Positions 55,901 to 64,000 of a stretch of DNA of 64,000 bases are shown piece after piece. The DNA is from JADJGC01 sp964576925 (GTDB taxonomy: Bacteria; Zixibacteria; MSB-5A5; CAIYYT01): contig CAZNWJ010000003.1 of the NCBI GenBank assembly GCA_964576925.1, positions 62,001-126,000 on the forward strand, given 5' to 3'. The notes beneath the pieces were generated by a model. That model saw only the letters and a program-made list of their open reading frames with translations. It did no database searches and was not told the DNA's origin. A program made the position numbers and the translations under genes. Numbering within the stretch: position 1 is the first letter of the stretch; the number at the start of each line of letters is the position of its first letter.

Positions 55901-58438
55901 ATGTCTTCACGGCTGTTTCTCGCGACGTTGTTGCTGTTGGTTCTTGGATTTGCTCAAACCGCTCCGAGCGGACAACGGCAGGCGGTTCGTATCATGCCTC
56001 TGGGGGACTCCATTACCTGGGATATCACCTTCGGAGATACCCGTCCCGACGGACTTCGCACCGGCTATCGGCAACCGCTGTACCTGGCGTTGCAGGCTGA
56101 GGGATTCGATGTGGACTTTGTCGGAAGCCTGCAGGCGGGGCAGGATGCGGTTCCGGCCTTTGACCCGGACAACGAAGGGCATTCCGGCTGGACTGATGCG
56201 CAGATTGCCGCGAATATCTACAATTGGCTGGCGGCCAACCCGGCGGATGTGATTTTGCTACACATCGGGACCAATGGACTCGATCCGAGTCCGAATGATG
56301 TCGCGGCAATTCTCAACGAGGTTGACCGTTATGAGGGCGACCACGATATAGTCATCACGGTGTTTATCGCGCGGATCATCCAACGAGTTCCTTACAGCGG
56401 CACAACGACGCAATTCAACGACAATGTGGAGGCGATGGCGCTGGCTCGAGTCGCCGGCCAAGGGGATCGCATCGTCATGGTGGATATGGAGGACGGAGCG
56501 GGATTGATCTATCAAATCGACACCTCGGCACTTGTCGGCGACATGTACGATTACCTGCATCCCAATTCCAAGGGCTACCCGAAGATGGCCGCGCAGTGGT
56601 TCAGCGCGCTGAGGCCGTTCTTAGCAAGCGGCAATTGCCCTGTCGGGCTGGCGCATTACTGGCCGCTAGATGAATCGGGCGGTGCGCCTTACAACGATGT
56701 GGTCGGCGGTGCGGATGCGACCTGTTCAGGCTGCCCCGCGCCAACGAGCGGTATTGTGAGTGGCGCGCTGGAATTTGAAACATCAGACGAGGTGTCGATA
56801 GCGGCAGAGAGCAGCCTCGACTGGTCGGCAAACGACGATTTCACGATCGAGTTCTGGTGTCGACCGTCGGCGATTGGCATCGCTCAGGCATTGATCGGGC
56901 GTCAGGGTAACGGAGCGTTTGATGCCTGGTCGATTCGGTTGAATGAAAGCGGCGCACCTGTCCTTCACTTACAAGACGTCGGGCAGTCGTTTGACCTGGT
57001 GTCGCCCGTAACCTTGACAAGCGGTGCCTGGAATCATGTTGCCGCAACGCGGGACGGTGCGAGCGGCTCGACCTCGATTTACGTCAACGGCTCGACTGCG
57101 GCTACTGGGGCGATATCATTCAGTTCCGGATTCACCTCAAGTCATCCGTTGACCCTTGGTTATCTTGAGACAGCGTCGAGCGGACCGTTTGCAGGTACCT
57201 TGGATGAAGTCGCGCTCTATGATTCAGCACTCAGTTCGACAGCGATTGCAGCCCATGAATTCGCCGGTCGCGGCGGGATCGGCATCTGCGGCGGTACGCC
57301 GAACGCGGCCGAGATTATCAGCACGCCCGGGTTGAGCGGCTTCGTGGGATCGCACTATAGCTATGATGCGGCCGCAACGGGGAATCCAACGCCGCATTAT
57401 TCGCTGCTGTCGGCTCCTTTCGGGCTGACGCTCGACAGTATCAGCGGCGTCATAAGCTGGACGCCGAGTATTGCGGGCAACTTTGGCGTTATTCTTAGGG
57501 CGGCGAACTACTTTGGCGCGGATACGCAGTCGTTCACGATCAACGTGACGCAGTTACCGTCATGCCCATCGAACCTATTGCACTACTGGACGCTCGACGA
57601 GCTTTCCGGGTCGTCCTACACAGACCAAATGGGTTCGACGAGCGCGACCTGCAGCAGTTGCCCCACGGCAGTGCCGGGAAAGATCAATGTCGCCAAGGAT
57701 TTTGATCGCATCGACGATGCGGTTAGCGTCAACAATGATGGCAGTTACAATTGGGGAACGGCCTCAAGTTTCTCGATCGAATTTTGGATGAACCAAGGTA
57801 CCGGTTGCGCGGGAGCGTCGCAACCCAACAACGAAGTCATTGTCGGTCGCGCGGGCGCCGGCTGGTGGATCGGAATCATGTGCGAACCGGGTGGAAACAG
57901 CGGCAAGCTGCGCTGTTATTTTCAGGGCACTGACATCTATAGCACGCAAGTGGTCAGTGACGGCGAATGGCACCATATTGTTTTCGTGAGAGACAATTCC
58001 GCCGGGCGGTGGCGACTGTATGTCGACGGCTCTCTGGACCAGTCAGTCTCCGGCAGCGGGCACAGTTTTGTGGCATCCGATCCGCTGAGTCTGGGTTGGT
58101 TCAATGGGCCGGATCCGGGGAAGTACCGATTTGCGGGCGTGCTTGATGAGCTGGCGCTTTATGATGGAGTGCTTTCCGAGGGAACCGTCACAATGCACTA
58201 TAACGCCGGACTGGGGACGAGCTACTGCTTTGACTGTGGTGATGTTGATGCCAACCGGATAGTCTCGATTTCAGATGCTGTTTACTTGATCAGCTTCATT
58301 TTCGGAGGTGGTCCGCCGCCGGTATCGATGGCGGCGGCCGACGCCGACTGCAATGGTTTTATCACTATTTCAGACGCCGTGTACCTGATCGGCTATATTT
58401 TCGGTGGTGGGCCGGGTCCATGCCAGAGCTGCAAATAG
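55901..58438 (+). CDS. Secreted GDSL/SGNH hydrolase with LamG modules and dockerin
   Basis: An 845-residue protein from the ATG at 55901, ten bases after GGGAGG. A TTG at 55883 sits on that site. After the signal peptide, an SGNH hydrolase domain (about residues 30-240) shows the Ser block IMPLGDSITWD, an Asn block HIGTNGLD, and the Asp-His pair in DYLHPNSKGY. Two LamG/concanavalin-type modules follow, each opening with HYWxLDE and an xCxxCP motif (ATCSGCP, ATCSSCP). An Ig-like cadherin-type module (SYDAAATGNPTPHYSLLSAP) lies between them. A dockerin closes it (GDVDANRIVSISDAVYLISF and ADCNGFITISDAVYLIGYIF), with the tail GGPGPCQSCK. It probably deacylates polysaccharides outside the cell. 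Confidence 0.88.
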   Translation: MSSRLFLATLLLLVLGFAQTAPSGQRQAVRIMPLGDSITWDITFGDTRPDGLRTGYRQPLYLALQAEGFDVDFVGSLQAGQDAVPAFDPDNEGHSGWTDAQIAANIYNWLAANPADVILLHIGTNGLDPSPNDVAAILNEVDRYEGDHDIVITVFIARIIQRVPYSGTTTQFNDNVEAMALARVAGQGDRIVMVDMEDGAGLIYQIDTSALVGDMYDYLHPNSKGYPKMAAQWFSALRPFLASGNCPVGLAHYWPLDESGGAPYNDVVGGADATCSGCPAPTSGIVSGALEFETSDEVSIAAESSLDWSANDDFTIEFWCRPSAIGIAQALIGRQGNGAFDAWSIRLNESGAPVLHLQDVGQSFDLVSPVTLTSGAWNHVAATRDGASGSTSIYVNGSTAATGAISFSSGFTSSHPLTLGYLETASSGPFAGTLDEVALYDSALSSTAIAAHEFAGRGGIGICGGTPNAAEIISTPGLSGFVGSHYSYDAAATGNPTPHYSLLSAPFGLTLDSISGVISWTPSIAGNFGVILRAANYFGADTQSFTINVTQLPSCPSNLLHYWTLDELSGSSYTDQMGSTSATCSSCPTAVPGKINVAKDFDRIDDAVSVNNDGSYNWGTASSFSIEFWMNQGTGCAGASQPNNEVIVGRAGAGWWIGIMCEPGGNSGKLRCYFQGTDIYSTQVVSDGEWHHIVFVRDNSAGRWRLYVDGSLDQSVSGSGHSFVASDPLSLGWFNGPDPGKYRFAGVLDELALYDGVLSEGTVTMHYNAGLGTSYCFDCGDVDANRIVSISDAVYLISFIFGGGPPPVSMAAADADCNGFITISDAVYLIGYIFGGGPGPCQSCK

Positions 58439-58648
58439 AAGTTGCCGACTACGGAGCCAATCGGGTGGTATCGTCGGTTGCTGCGTTAGCAAACACAATA
58501 AGTGTTCTTTGGCTGTAGAAGGCTCGAAGGATACGGGAGTTCTGCCACGTACTTGCGGCGCATACACTTAGGCGGCGCCAGACGACGATGGCAGGCGTTA
58601 GCGGTACGCAACGAGTGCATTAGTTATGCGAATAGTCCATGTTTGCTA

Positions 58649-58676
58649 TTGACAAATAGCTCGCCGTTGCTATCTT
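58649..58676 (+). promoter_or_regulatory. sigma70-type promoter overlapping a palindrome
   Basis: TTGACA (58649-58654), 16 bases, and TATCTT (58671-58676). The -35 box lies within a perfect inverted repeat, GCTATT-GACA-AATAGC (58645-58660), which may be an operator. Confidence 0.65.
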
Positions 58677-58751
58677 TTGGATACGCTTGGGTCTTCCAGT
58701 TATGCCGGTCACCTGACCCGGATACAATCGAAGTGAAGATAATTATCATGC

Positions 58752-58793
58752 CCGACAGCGACTGAGAAAGTCGCACAGCGGTGGGGCTGTCGG
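58752..58793 (+). ncRNA. Structured RNA candidate in the leader region
   Basis: An outer stem CCGACAG (58752-58758) and CTGTCGG (58787-58793) encloses a hairpin CGACT (58759-58763), loop GAGAA, AGTCG (58769-58773), with a 13-base G-rich single strand. It begins about 70 bases downstream of the promoter at 58649. Structure is inferred from pairing alone and matches no riboswitch class I recognise. Confidence 0.35.
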
Positions 58794-59177
58794 AGGGCGG
58801 GAGCATAATTCACGTTTTCGGCGTCATTATCGCCGGGAGCGTTTCCTGTGGTTATGGTTGCGAACGTGTTTCGCGATGGTTTCGCATTTGCTGAAGATGC
58901 TCATGCCGACAACAATTTCTTTCAGAGGAAATTCTTCCAAAAGTGGAATTGGGCACCTATATGCAAAGAGGAGGTAGGAGTCATAACACGAGAGAATAAT
59001 TTGCACGCAGAATTACTTCAAATCGGCGAAGACTTGCGTCATCGCCATTGAGCGCCAGCCACCTTTCAGAATCTCTTTAGGCAGGTTGTGGCGCCTCAAA
59101 TCCAGGACTGAGCGCAGGCTGCCGGGGCAAACTCGCGGCGGCGCCCAGGCCAATACAATAAAATGTCGGAGGAGAAG

Positions 59178-61100
59178 ATGAAGTTCGATTTGCGAACGAG
59201 TGTTTTGTCGTCATTCCCACTCAAGTTCATGCTGATCATTGCGCTACTTTTCGCGGGGACGGTGCTGGCGCAACCGGTCGGCTGCCCACCGGGGATGACG
59301 CACTACTGGCAATTTGAGGAGTCGGCCAGCCCATACAGTGACTACTATGCCGACAGCGACGCAACCTGCACGGCGTGTCCCGATCAGATCATCGGCGTAG
59401 TCGGCAACGCGCAGCAATTCAATCTCACGGACGACCAGGTGATCGTCAGCGATGACGGCACTTTCGACTGGGGTGCGACAAGCAACTATGCGATTGAGTT
59501 CTGGATGAAGCGCGACGGGTGTGCTTGCACGCAGGGGGGATTCAATTGTAACGAAGTCATTGTCTCTCGATTCGGTGTCTCAAATGCCTGGTGGATTGGC
59601 GTGAGCTGCCAAACGGGATTGGCGGCGCCGCCGGGGCACCTGCGCTGTTATTTCGGCAGCGTTGACATCTTCAGTACCGTTGATGTGGCAGACAACGTGT
59701 GGCATCATGTTGTGTTTGTGCGCGACAATGCGTTGAACGAGTGCCGCCTGTACATTGACGGAGTGCTCGATGGCAGCGCTTCAGGAGGAGGTGCCGACCG
59801 CTCAGGGACAGCGCCGCTGCAAATCGGCTGGGCGAACTCGACGCCTTTCTACCGCTATGGTGGAGCACTCGACGAATTGGCGCTTTACGATGTGGCTTTG
59901 GACTTGCCGCAAATCACCGCGCACTTCAACTCCGGGTCTGGACAGAACTACTGCGACGCAGAGCAAGCCCCGATCATTACTTCGACGCCGATCACGACAG
60001 CCGTTGTCGGTCAGTCTTACATCTACGATGTCGACGCTGCGGGAAGTCCCTCACCGACGTACGCCCTGCTGACCGCACCGAGCGGCATGACGATTGACAA
60101 TGTCACAGGCGTCATCAGCTGGACACCTACGTCTACCGGCCCCAACGCGGTTGAGGTTGAAGCAAGCAACACCGAGGGGAGTGATACCCAGGCGTTCACA
60201 GTGACGGTCGACCCGGTGCGTATCTGCCCGCCGTCGCTGGCCAATTATTGGAAGCTCGACGAAACGAGCGGGTCGACTTATGTCGATTCGAAGGGTGGCC
60301 GCGATGCCCACTGCGCGAATTGCCCGATACCTGCCGCAGGTCGCGTCGGCGGCGCGCAAGAGCTTGATCGCAGCGATGACGGCTTCAACGTAGCCGATCA
60401 TCCCAGTCTCGACTGGGGCGTCAACGACAGCTATACGATCGAGTTCTGGATGAACAAGACCAGCGGTTGTGTTGACAACACGCAGCCCAGCAACGAGGTG
60501 ATCGTCGGCCGCTCCGGCGCCGGCTGGTGGATCGGAATGAACTGCGAGGCGCCGCTGGCATCACAAAAGATTCGCGCCTATATCGCCGGCACGCAGTTGT
60601 TTAGTTCGACGACGGTCAATGACGGAGTGTGGCATCACATCGTGTTTATCCGCGACGCGATCGCCGGCAGTTACAGCCTGTACGTCGACACCGTGCTCGA
60701 AGCGACACTGATTGCCGCCGGGCACAGCATGGCCGGCAGCGACTCGCTCGCTTTCGGTTATTTCAACGGTCCGGCGCCCGGCAAGTATCGCTACGGCGGT
60801 GTTGTGGATGAGATTGCTTTCTACAATGCGCCGCTCGCGGAGCTCGATATTCGCTCGCACTACAACCAGGGATTTGGCGGCCGCTACTGCTACCTATGCG
60901 GGGACGCCGACGCCAATGGGATTGTGAGTATCTCGGATGCCGTCTACTTAATCTCGTTCATTTTCAGCGGCGGCAATCCGCCGGCGCCACTCTTGGCTGG
61001 CGACGCCGACTGCAACGGCTTCATTACCATTTCCGACGCGGTCTATTTGATCAGTTTCATCTTTGCCGGCGGCCCTGCGCCTTGCGCAGCCTGCCCGTAA
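59178..61100 (+). CDS. Secreted double-LamG protein with dockerin
   Basis: A 640-residue protein from the ATG at 59178, with GGAGGAG at 59168-59174. A start at 59163 would sit on that site. After a signal peptide (to about residue 32, AGTVLAQ) come a LamG-type module (MTHYWQFEESASPYSDYYAD, with ATCTACP), an Ig-like module (YIYDVDAAGSPSPTYALLTA), a second LamG module (ANYWKLDETSGSTYVD, with AHCANCP), and a dockerin (GDADANGIVSISDAVYLISF and GDADCNGFITISDAVYLISF) with the tail GGPAPCAACP. It repeats the second half of the GDSL protein without the hydrolase domain. LamG folds commonly bind sugars or proteins. No enzyme domain is visible. Confidence 0.85.
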   Translation: MKFDLRTSVLSSFPLKFMLIIALLFAGTVLAQPVGCPPGMTHYWQFEESASPYSDYYADSDATCTACPDQIIGVVGNAQQFNLTDDQVIVSDDGTFDWGATSNYAIEFWMKRDGCACTQGGFNCNEVIVSRFGVSNAWWIGVSCQTGLAAPPGHLRCYFGSVDIFSTVDVADNVWHHVVFVRDNALNECRLYIDGVLDGSASGGGADRSGTAPLQIGWANSTPFYRYGGALDELALYDVALDLPQITAHFNSGSGQNYCDAEQAPIITSTPITTAVVGQSYIYDVDAAGSPSPTYALLTAPSGMTIDNVTGVISWTPTSTGPNAVEVEASNTEGSDTQAFTVTVDPVRICPPSLANYWKLDETSGSTYVDSKGGRDAHCANCPIPAAGRVGGAQELDRSDDGFNVADHPSLDWGVNDSYTIEFWMNKTSGCVDNTQPSNEVIVGRSGAGWWIGMNCEAPLASQKIRAYIAGTQLFSSTTVNDGVWHHIVFIRDAIAGSYSLYVDTVLEATLIAAGHSMAGSDSLAFGYFNGPAPGKYRYGGVVDEIAFYNAPLAELDIRSHYNQGFGGRYCYLCGDADANGIVSISDAVYLISFIFSGGNPPAPLLAGDADCNGFITISDAVYLISFIFAGGPAPCAACP

Positions 61101-61115
61101 GAGTCGAGAAAGTTG

Positions 61116-61172
61116 GGCCGAACCGAGCAAGACCAGCCGGTTCGGCCGACGGACCGTCGCAACCGAGCGACG
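61116..61172 (+). other. Two intercistronic hairpins
   Basis: GGCCGAACCG (61116-61125) pairs with CGGTTCGGCC (61138-61147), a perfect 10-bp stem. CGTCGC (61155-61160) pairs with GCGACG (61167-61172). No T-run follows. They separate two exoprotein genes 95 bases apart, like the hairpin at 53782. Confidence 0.5.
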
Positions 61173-61195
61173 GCGCTGACAAACAGGAGAGAACA

Positions 61196-64000
61196 ATGAA
61201 ATCAACGCTAACTAATACACGTAATCGATTCGGGCGCGCGACGCTTCTGGCCGCGGTTGTCTGGCTGATTGCGCTGTGCGTCACCACGCTGGCACAGCCG
61301 GCCGGCTGCCCGAGTGGCATGACGCACTACTGGAAATTCGAGGAATCGGGAAGCCCCTACGATGACTACTACGCCAGCAGCGACGCTACCTGCACGGCGT
61401 GTCCGGTTCAGGTTACGGGGCGCGTGGGGTTTGGGCAGTCGTTCAATCGCGTCGATGACCAGATCATCGTAACAGACGACAATACTTTCGAATGGGGGAC
61501 GACGAGCAGCTACACAATTGAGTTCTGGATGCAAAGATCAGGCTGCAGCTGCACTGAAGGGGGATTCAATTGTAATGAGGTAATGATATCGCGCTTCGGG
61601 GTCAGCGCAGCCTGGTGGATCGGCGTTACCTGCCAGACCGGGTTGCCGGCGCCACCGGGGCGGCTGCGCTGTTATTTCGGCGGCGTAGATATTTTCAGCA
61701 CTGTCACCGTAGCGGACGGACAGTGGCACCATATCGTATTCCAGCGTGACAATTCTGCAAACCAATGCCGCCTATATATTGACGGCAATCTGGATGTAAC
61801 GGCCGCCGGCGGCGCCGGCGACCGGACGGGATCAGCCCCACTCCAGATCGGTTGGGCAAACGCCTCTCCATACTACCGGTATGGAGGAATTCTTGACGAA
61901 ATAGCCCTCTATGACGCTGTGCTGCCCCTGACCGATATCCAGGCGCACTACAATTCGGGCAATGGCCAGAGCTACTGCGCTTCGAATCAGCCTCCGGTTG
62001 TGAGCGACATTCCCGGTGAAAGTGTCGCGGAGGGGTCGAGTTTCGCAACGATCANNNNNNNNNNNNNNNNNNNNNNNNNNNNNNNNNNNNNNNNNNNNNN
62101 NNNNNNNNNNNNNNNNNNNNNNNNNNNNNNNNNNNNNNNNNNNNNNNNNNNNNNTAGCCACGATCACAGTGGATGACCCGGAATGGAACGGCAGCGAGAC
62201 AATAACGTTCACGGCGACCGACCAAGGTTCGCTGTTCGACTCGGACGATGCAATGTTCACCGTGACGGCGGTCAACGATCCGCCGGTGGTGAGCGACATT
62301 CCCGGTGAAAGTGTCGCGGAGGGGTCGAGTTTCGCAACGATTAATCTTGACGATTACGTGAGCGATCCGGACAATCTCGACAGCGAGATTTCGTGGTCGT
62401 ACTCCGGCGATGTGAATCTGACGGTGAGCATTGTTGCTCGCGTAGCTACGATCACAGTTGATGACCCGGAATGGAACGGCAGCGAGACAATTACGTTTAC
62501 GGCGACCGACCAAGGTTCGCTGTTCGACTCGGACGGCGCGACCTTCACGGTGACGGCGGTTAATGATCCGCCGGTAGTGAGCGACATTCCCGGTGAAAGT
62601 ATCGCGGAGGGGTCGAGTTTCGCAACGATCAATCTCGATGATTACGTGAGTGACCCTGACAATCTCGACAGCGAGATTTCGTGGTCGTACTCCGGAGATG
62701 TGAATCTGACGGTGAGCATTGTTGCCCGCGTAGCCACGATCACAGTGGATGACCCGGAATGGAACGGCAGCGAGACAATAACGTTTACGGCGACCGACCA
62801 AGGTTCGCTGTTCGACTCGGACGACGCGACGTTCACGGTGACTGCGGTCAACGATCCGCCGGTAGTGAGCGACATCCCCGATCAGATGATTGCCGAAGGC
62901 TCGACTTTCACGACGATCAACTTGGATGACTATGTCAGCGACGTTGAAGACCCGGACGGCAGTATCATCTGGACCGTAACGCCGAGCAGCCAGAACGGAA
63001 TCAGCGTCTCGATCACCAGCCGGATTGCCACGATCACTCATCCGGGGGGCGACTACAACGGCAGCGGGACATTCACCTTCCGCGCGACCGACACCGGCAG
63101 TCTCTTCGATGAAGACGGCGCGACCTTCACGGTGACGGCGGTCAACGATCCGCCGGTAGTGAGCGACATCCCCGATCAGATGATTGCCGAAGGCTCGACT
63201 TTCACGACGATCAACTTGGATGACTATGTCAGCGACGTTGAAGACCCGGACGGCAGTATCATCTGGACCGTAACGCCGAGCAGCCAGAACGGAATCAGCG
63301 TCTCGATCACCAGCCGGATTGCCACGATCACTCATCCGGGGGGCGACTACAACGGCAGCGGGACATTCACCTTCCGCGCGACCGACACCGGCAGTCTCTT
63401 CGATGAAGACGGCGCGACCTTCACGGTGACGGCGGTCAACGATCCGCCGGTGGTGAGCGACATCCCCGACCAGGGCATTGCCGAAGGCTCGACTTTCACA
63501 ACGATCAATCTTGACGATTACGTAAGTGACCCCGACGATTTGGACAGCGAGATTTCATGGTCGTACTCAGGGGCTGTCAATCTTTCGGTTTCGATCGTCG
63601 CCCGTGTAGCGACGATCGCAGCAATCGATCCGGAATGGAACGGTAGCGAGACCATCACGTTTACGGCGACCGACCAAGGTTCACTGTTCGACTCGGACGG
63701 CGCGACGTTCACGGTAACGGCAGTCAATGATCCGCCAGTGGTCAGTGATATTCCCGACCAAACGGTTCCTGAAGGATCGCCGTTTGCAACGATCAATCTC
63801 GACAACTACGTAAGCGACCCGGACGATCTGGACAGCGAGATTTCATGGTCGTACTCGGGGGCTGTCAATCTTTCGGTTTCGATCGTCGCCCGTGTAGCGA
63901 CGATCGCAGCGATCGATCCGGAATGGAACGGCAGCGAGACGATTACGTTTACGGCTACTGACCCGGATCTGCTGACCGACTCCGACGCTGCGCAATTTTC
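61196..64000 (+). CDS. Secreted LamG protein running into long tandem repeats, 3' truncated and gapped
   Basis: The start is the ATG at 61196, following AGGAGAGAACA. The longer frame upstream overlaps the previous gene. After a signal peptide (to about residue 33, TTLAQ), a LamG module almost identical in layout to the first module of the preceding gene follows (MTHYWKFEESGSPYDDYYAS, ATCTACP, SYTIEFWM). From 61994 on come tandem 96-98-residue cadherin/Ig-like units starting PPVVSDIP with AEGSSFATINLDDYVSD and NGSETITFTATD. The frame is broken by a 100-N gap, but flanking sequence shows this is a placeholder effect and not a real frameshift. The window ends inside a repeat. A C-terminal dockerin or T9SS tail would be expected beyond it. 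Confidence 0.78.
61994..64000 (+). repeat. Tandem 288/294-bp protein-coding repeats
   Basis: Units begin at CCGGTGGTGAGCGACAT-like sequence at 61994 (CCGGTTGTG), 62283, 62571, 62859, 63153, 63447 and 63735. The early type is 288 bp. Two central units (62859-63152 and 63153-63446) are 294 bp of a different type and appear identical to each other. The last two (63447 and 63735) are 288-bp hybrids. The window ends inside the seventh unit, and the first is interrupted by the N gap, so the true number is unknown. Confidence 0.92.
62055..62154. other. Assembly gap of exactly 100 N
   Basis: The gap falls within the tandem repeats. By alignment to the neighbouring units, 99 bases would restore both the frame and the 288-bp spacing. 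A longer gap would need to be 99 plus a multiple of the unit. Confidence 0.95.

Larger units (their letters stand above)
58439..59177. other. Long non-coding stretch with promoter and structured RNA candidate
   Basis: About 740 bases without a supported protein gene. A 67-residue frame from a GTG at 58848 is open but matches nothing I recognise. The stretch has a promoter (58649-58676), several palindromes (GCTATT/AATAGC at 58645-58660, GGTCA/TGACC at about 58711-58722) and a structured element at 58752-58793. With the promoter it could be a 500-base leader of the next gene or a separate small RNA. Confidence 0.5.

Noticed and set aside
54577..58438. Selenoprotein next to the selenocysteine tRNA
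   Set aside because: The neighbouring genes end in TAG or have complete conserved ends, and no in-frame TGA with conserved sequence beyond it was seen.
58848..59051. 67-residue frame with a GTG start
   Set aside because: No recognisable family or signal. Kept only as a remark in the intergenic entry.
62055..62176. Apparent frameshift and early stop in the repeat protein
   Set aside because: Caused by the 100-N placeholder. The units on both sides agree in frame if 99 bases are missing.
62052..63335. 427-residue minus-strand open frame across the repeats
   Set aside because: It is the reverse reading of the tandem repeats and only looks long because the repeats lack stops in that frame. It also runs through the N gap.
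61994..64000. CRISPR array
   Set aside because: Repeats are contiguous coding units of 288-294 bp without spacers.

Overview
The window looks like a piece of a Gram-negative genome from the FCB superphylum, most likely an uncultured lineage such as Zixibacteria or a relative. The evidence is a type IX secretion (T9SS) sortase/PorV pair, secreted proteins with FlgD/T9SS-type C-terminal domains, outer-membrane beta-barrels, cohesin/dockerin exoproteins with the GDxDxNGxVxISDAVYLI type of dockerin repeat, and a complete bacillithiol pathway. The phylum is inferred from gene content. A run of 100 N (62055-62154) shows this is a scaffolded draft assembly. Both ends cut through genes.

Region 1 (1-26851) is one unbroken plus-strand run of about 20 genes with tiny gaps or overlaps. 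It starts with the end of a PorU-like C25 sortase, then a PorV-like barrel carrying a huge beta-propeller insertion, an M6 metalloprotease with a T9SS tail, two tandem paralogous membrane proteins, an NHL-repeat lipoprotein, a very large outer-membrane protein and an Omp85-family protein. A UbiA-type prenyltransferase follows. The run then becomes an aerotolerance (Bat) operon: BatD-like protein, MoxR ATPase, DUF58 protein, a membrane glycosyltransferase, a second BatD-like protein, BatA, BatB, glutamine-rich TPR BatC, BatD and BatE.

Region 2 (26852-38594) holds a flippase-like membrane protein and CorA, each behind a good sigma70-type promoter. Next comes a TetR regulator with a perfect palindromic operator, a TolC/adaptor/RND efflux system, and bshC-bshA-bshB1 for bacillithiol.

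Region 3 (38595-48148) holds a PilZ protein, an outer-membrane protein, a DUF4266/DUF3570 pair, a sensor kinase with a large extracytoplasmic domain and its sigma54-type response regulator (with GAFTDA in place of GAFTGA), and a PATAN/DUF4388 protein on the minus strand. A gene-poor 1.2 kb follows, with a 153-bp MITE flanked by 5-bp target duplications.

Region 4 (48149-64000) is an exoprotein island: a 1873-residue beta-helix protein with a T9SS tail, two proteins that each combine a cohesin-like and a dockerin domain, a selenocysteine tRNA, a GDSL/SGNH hydrolase with LamG modules and dockerin, a LamG/dockerin protein, and a LamG protein running into 96-98-residue tandem repeats. All four complete dockerin proteins end in the same tail, PCxxC plus one residue. 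This cohesin/dockerin set is the best candidate in the window for an under-described system.
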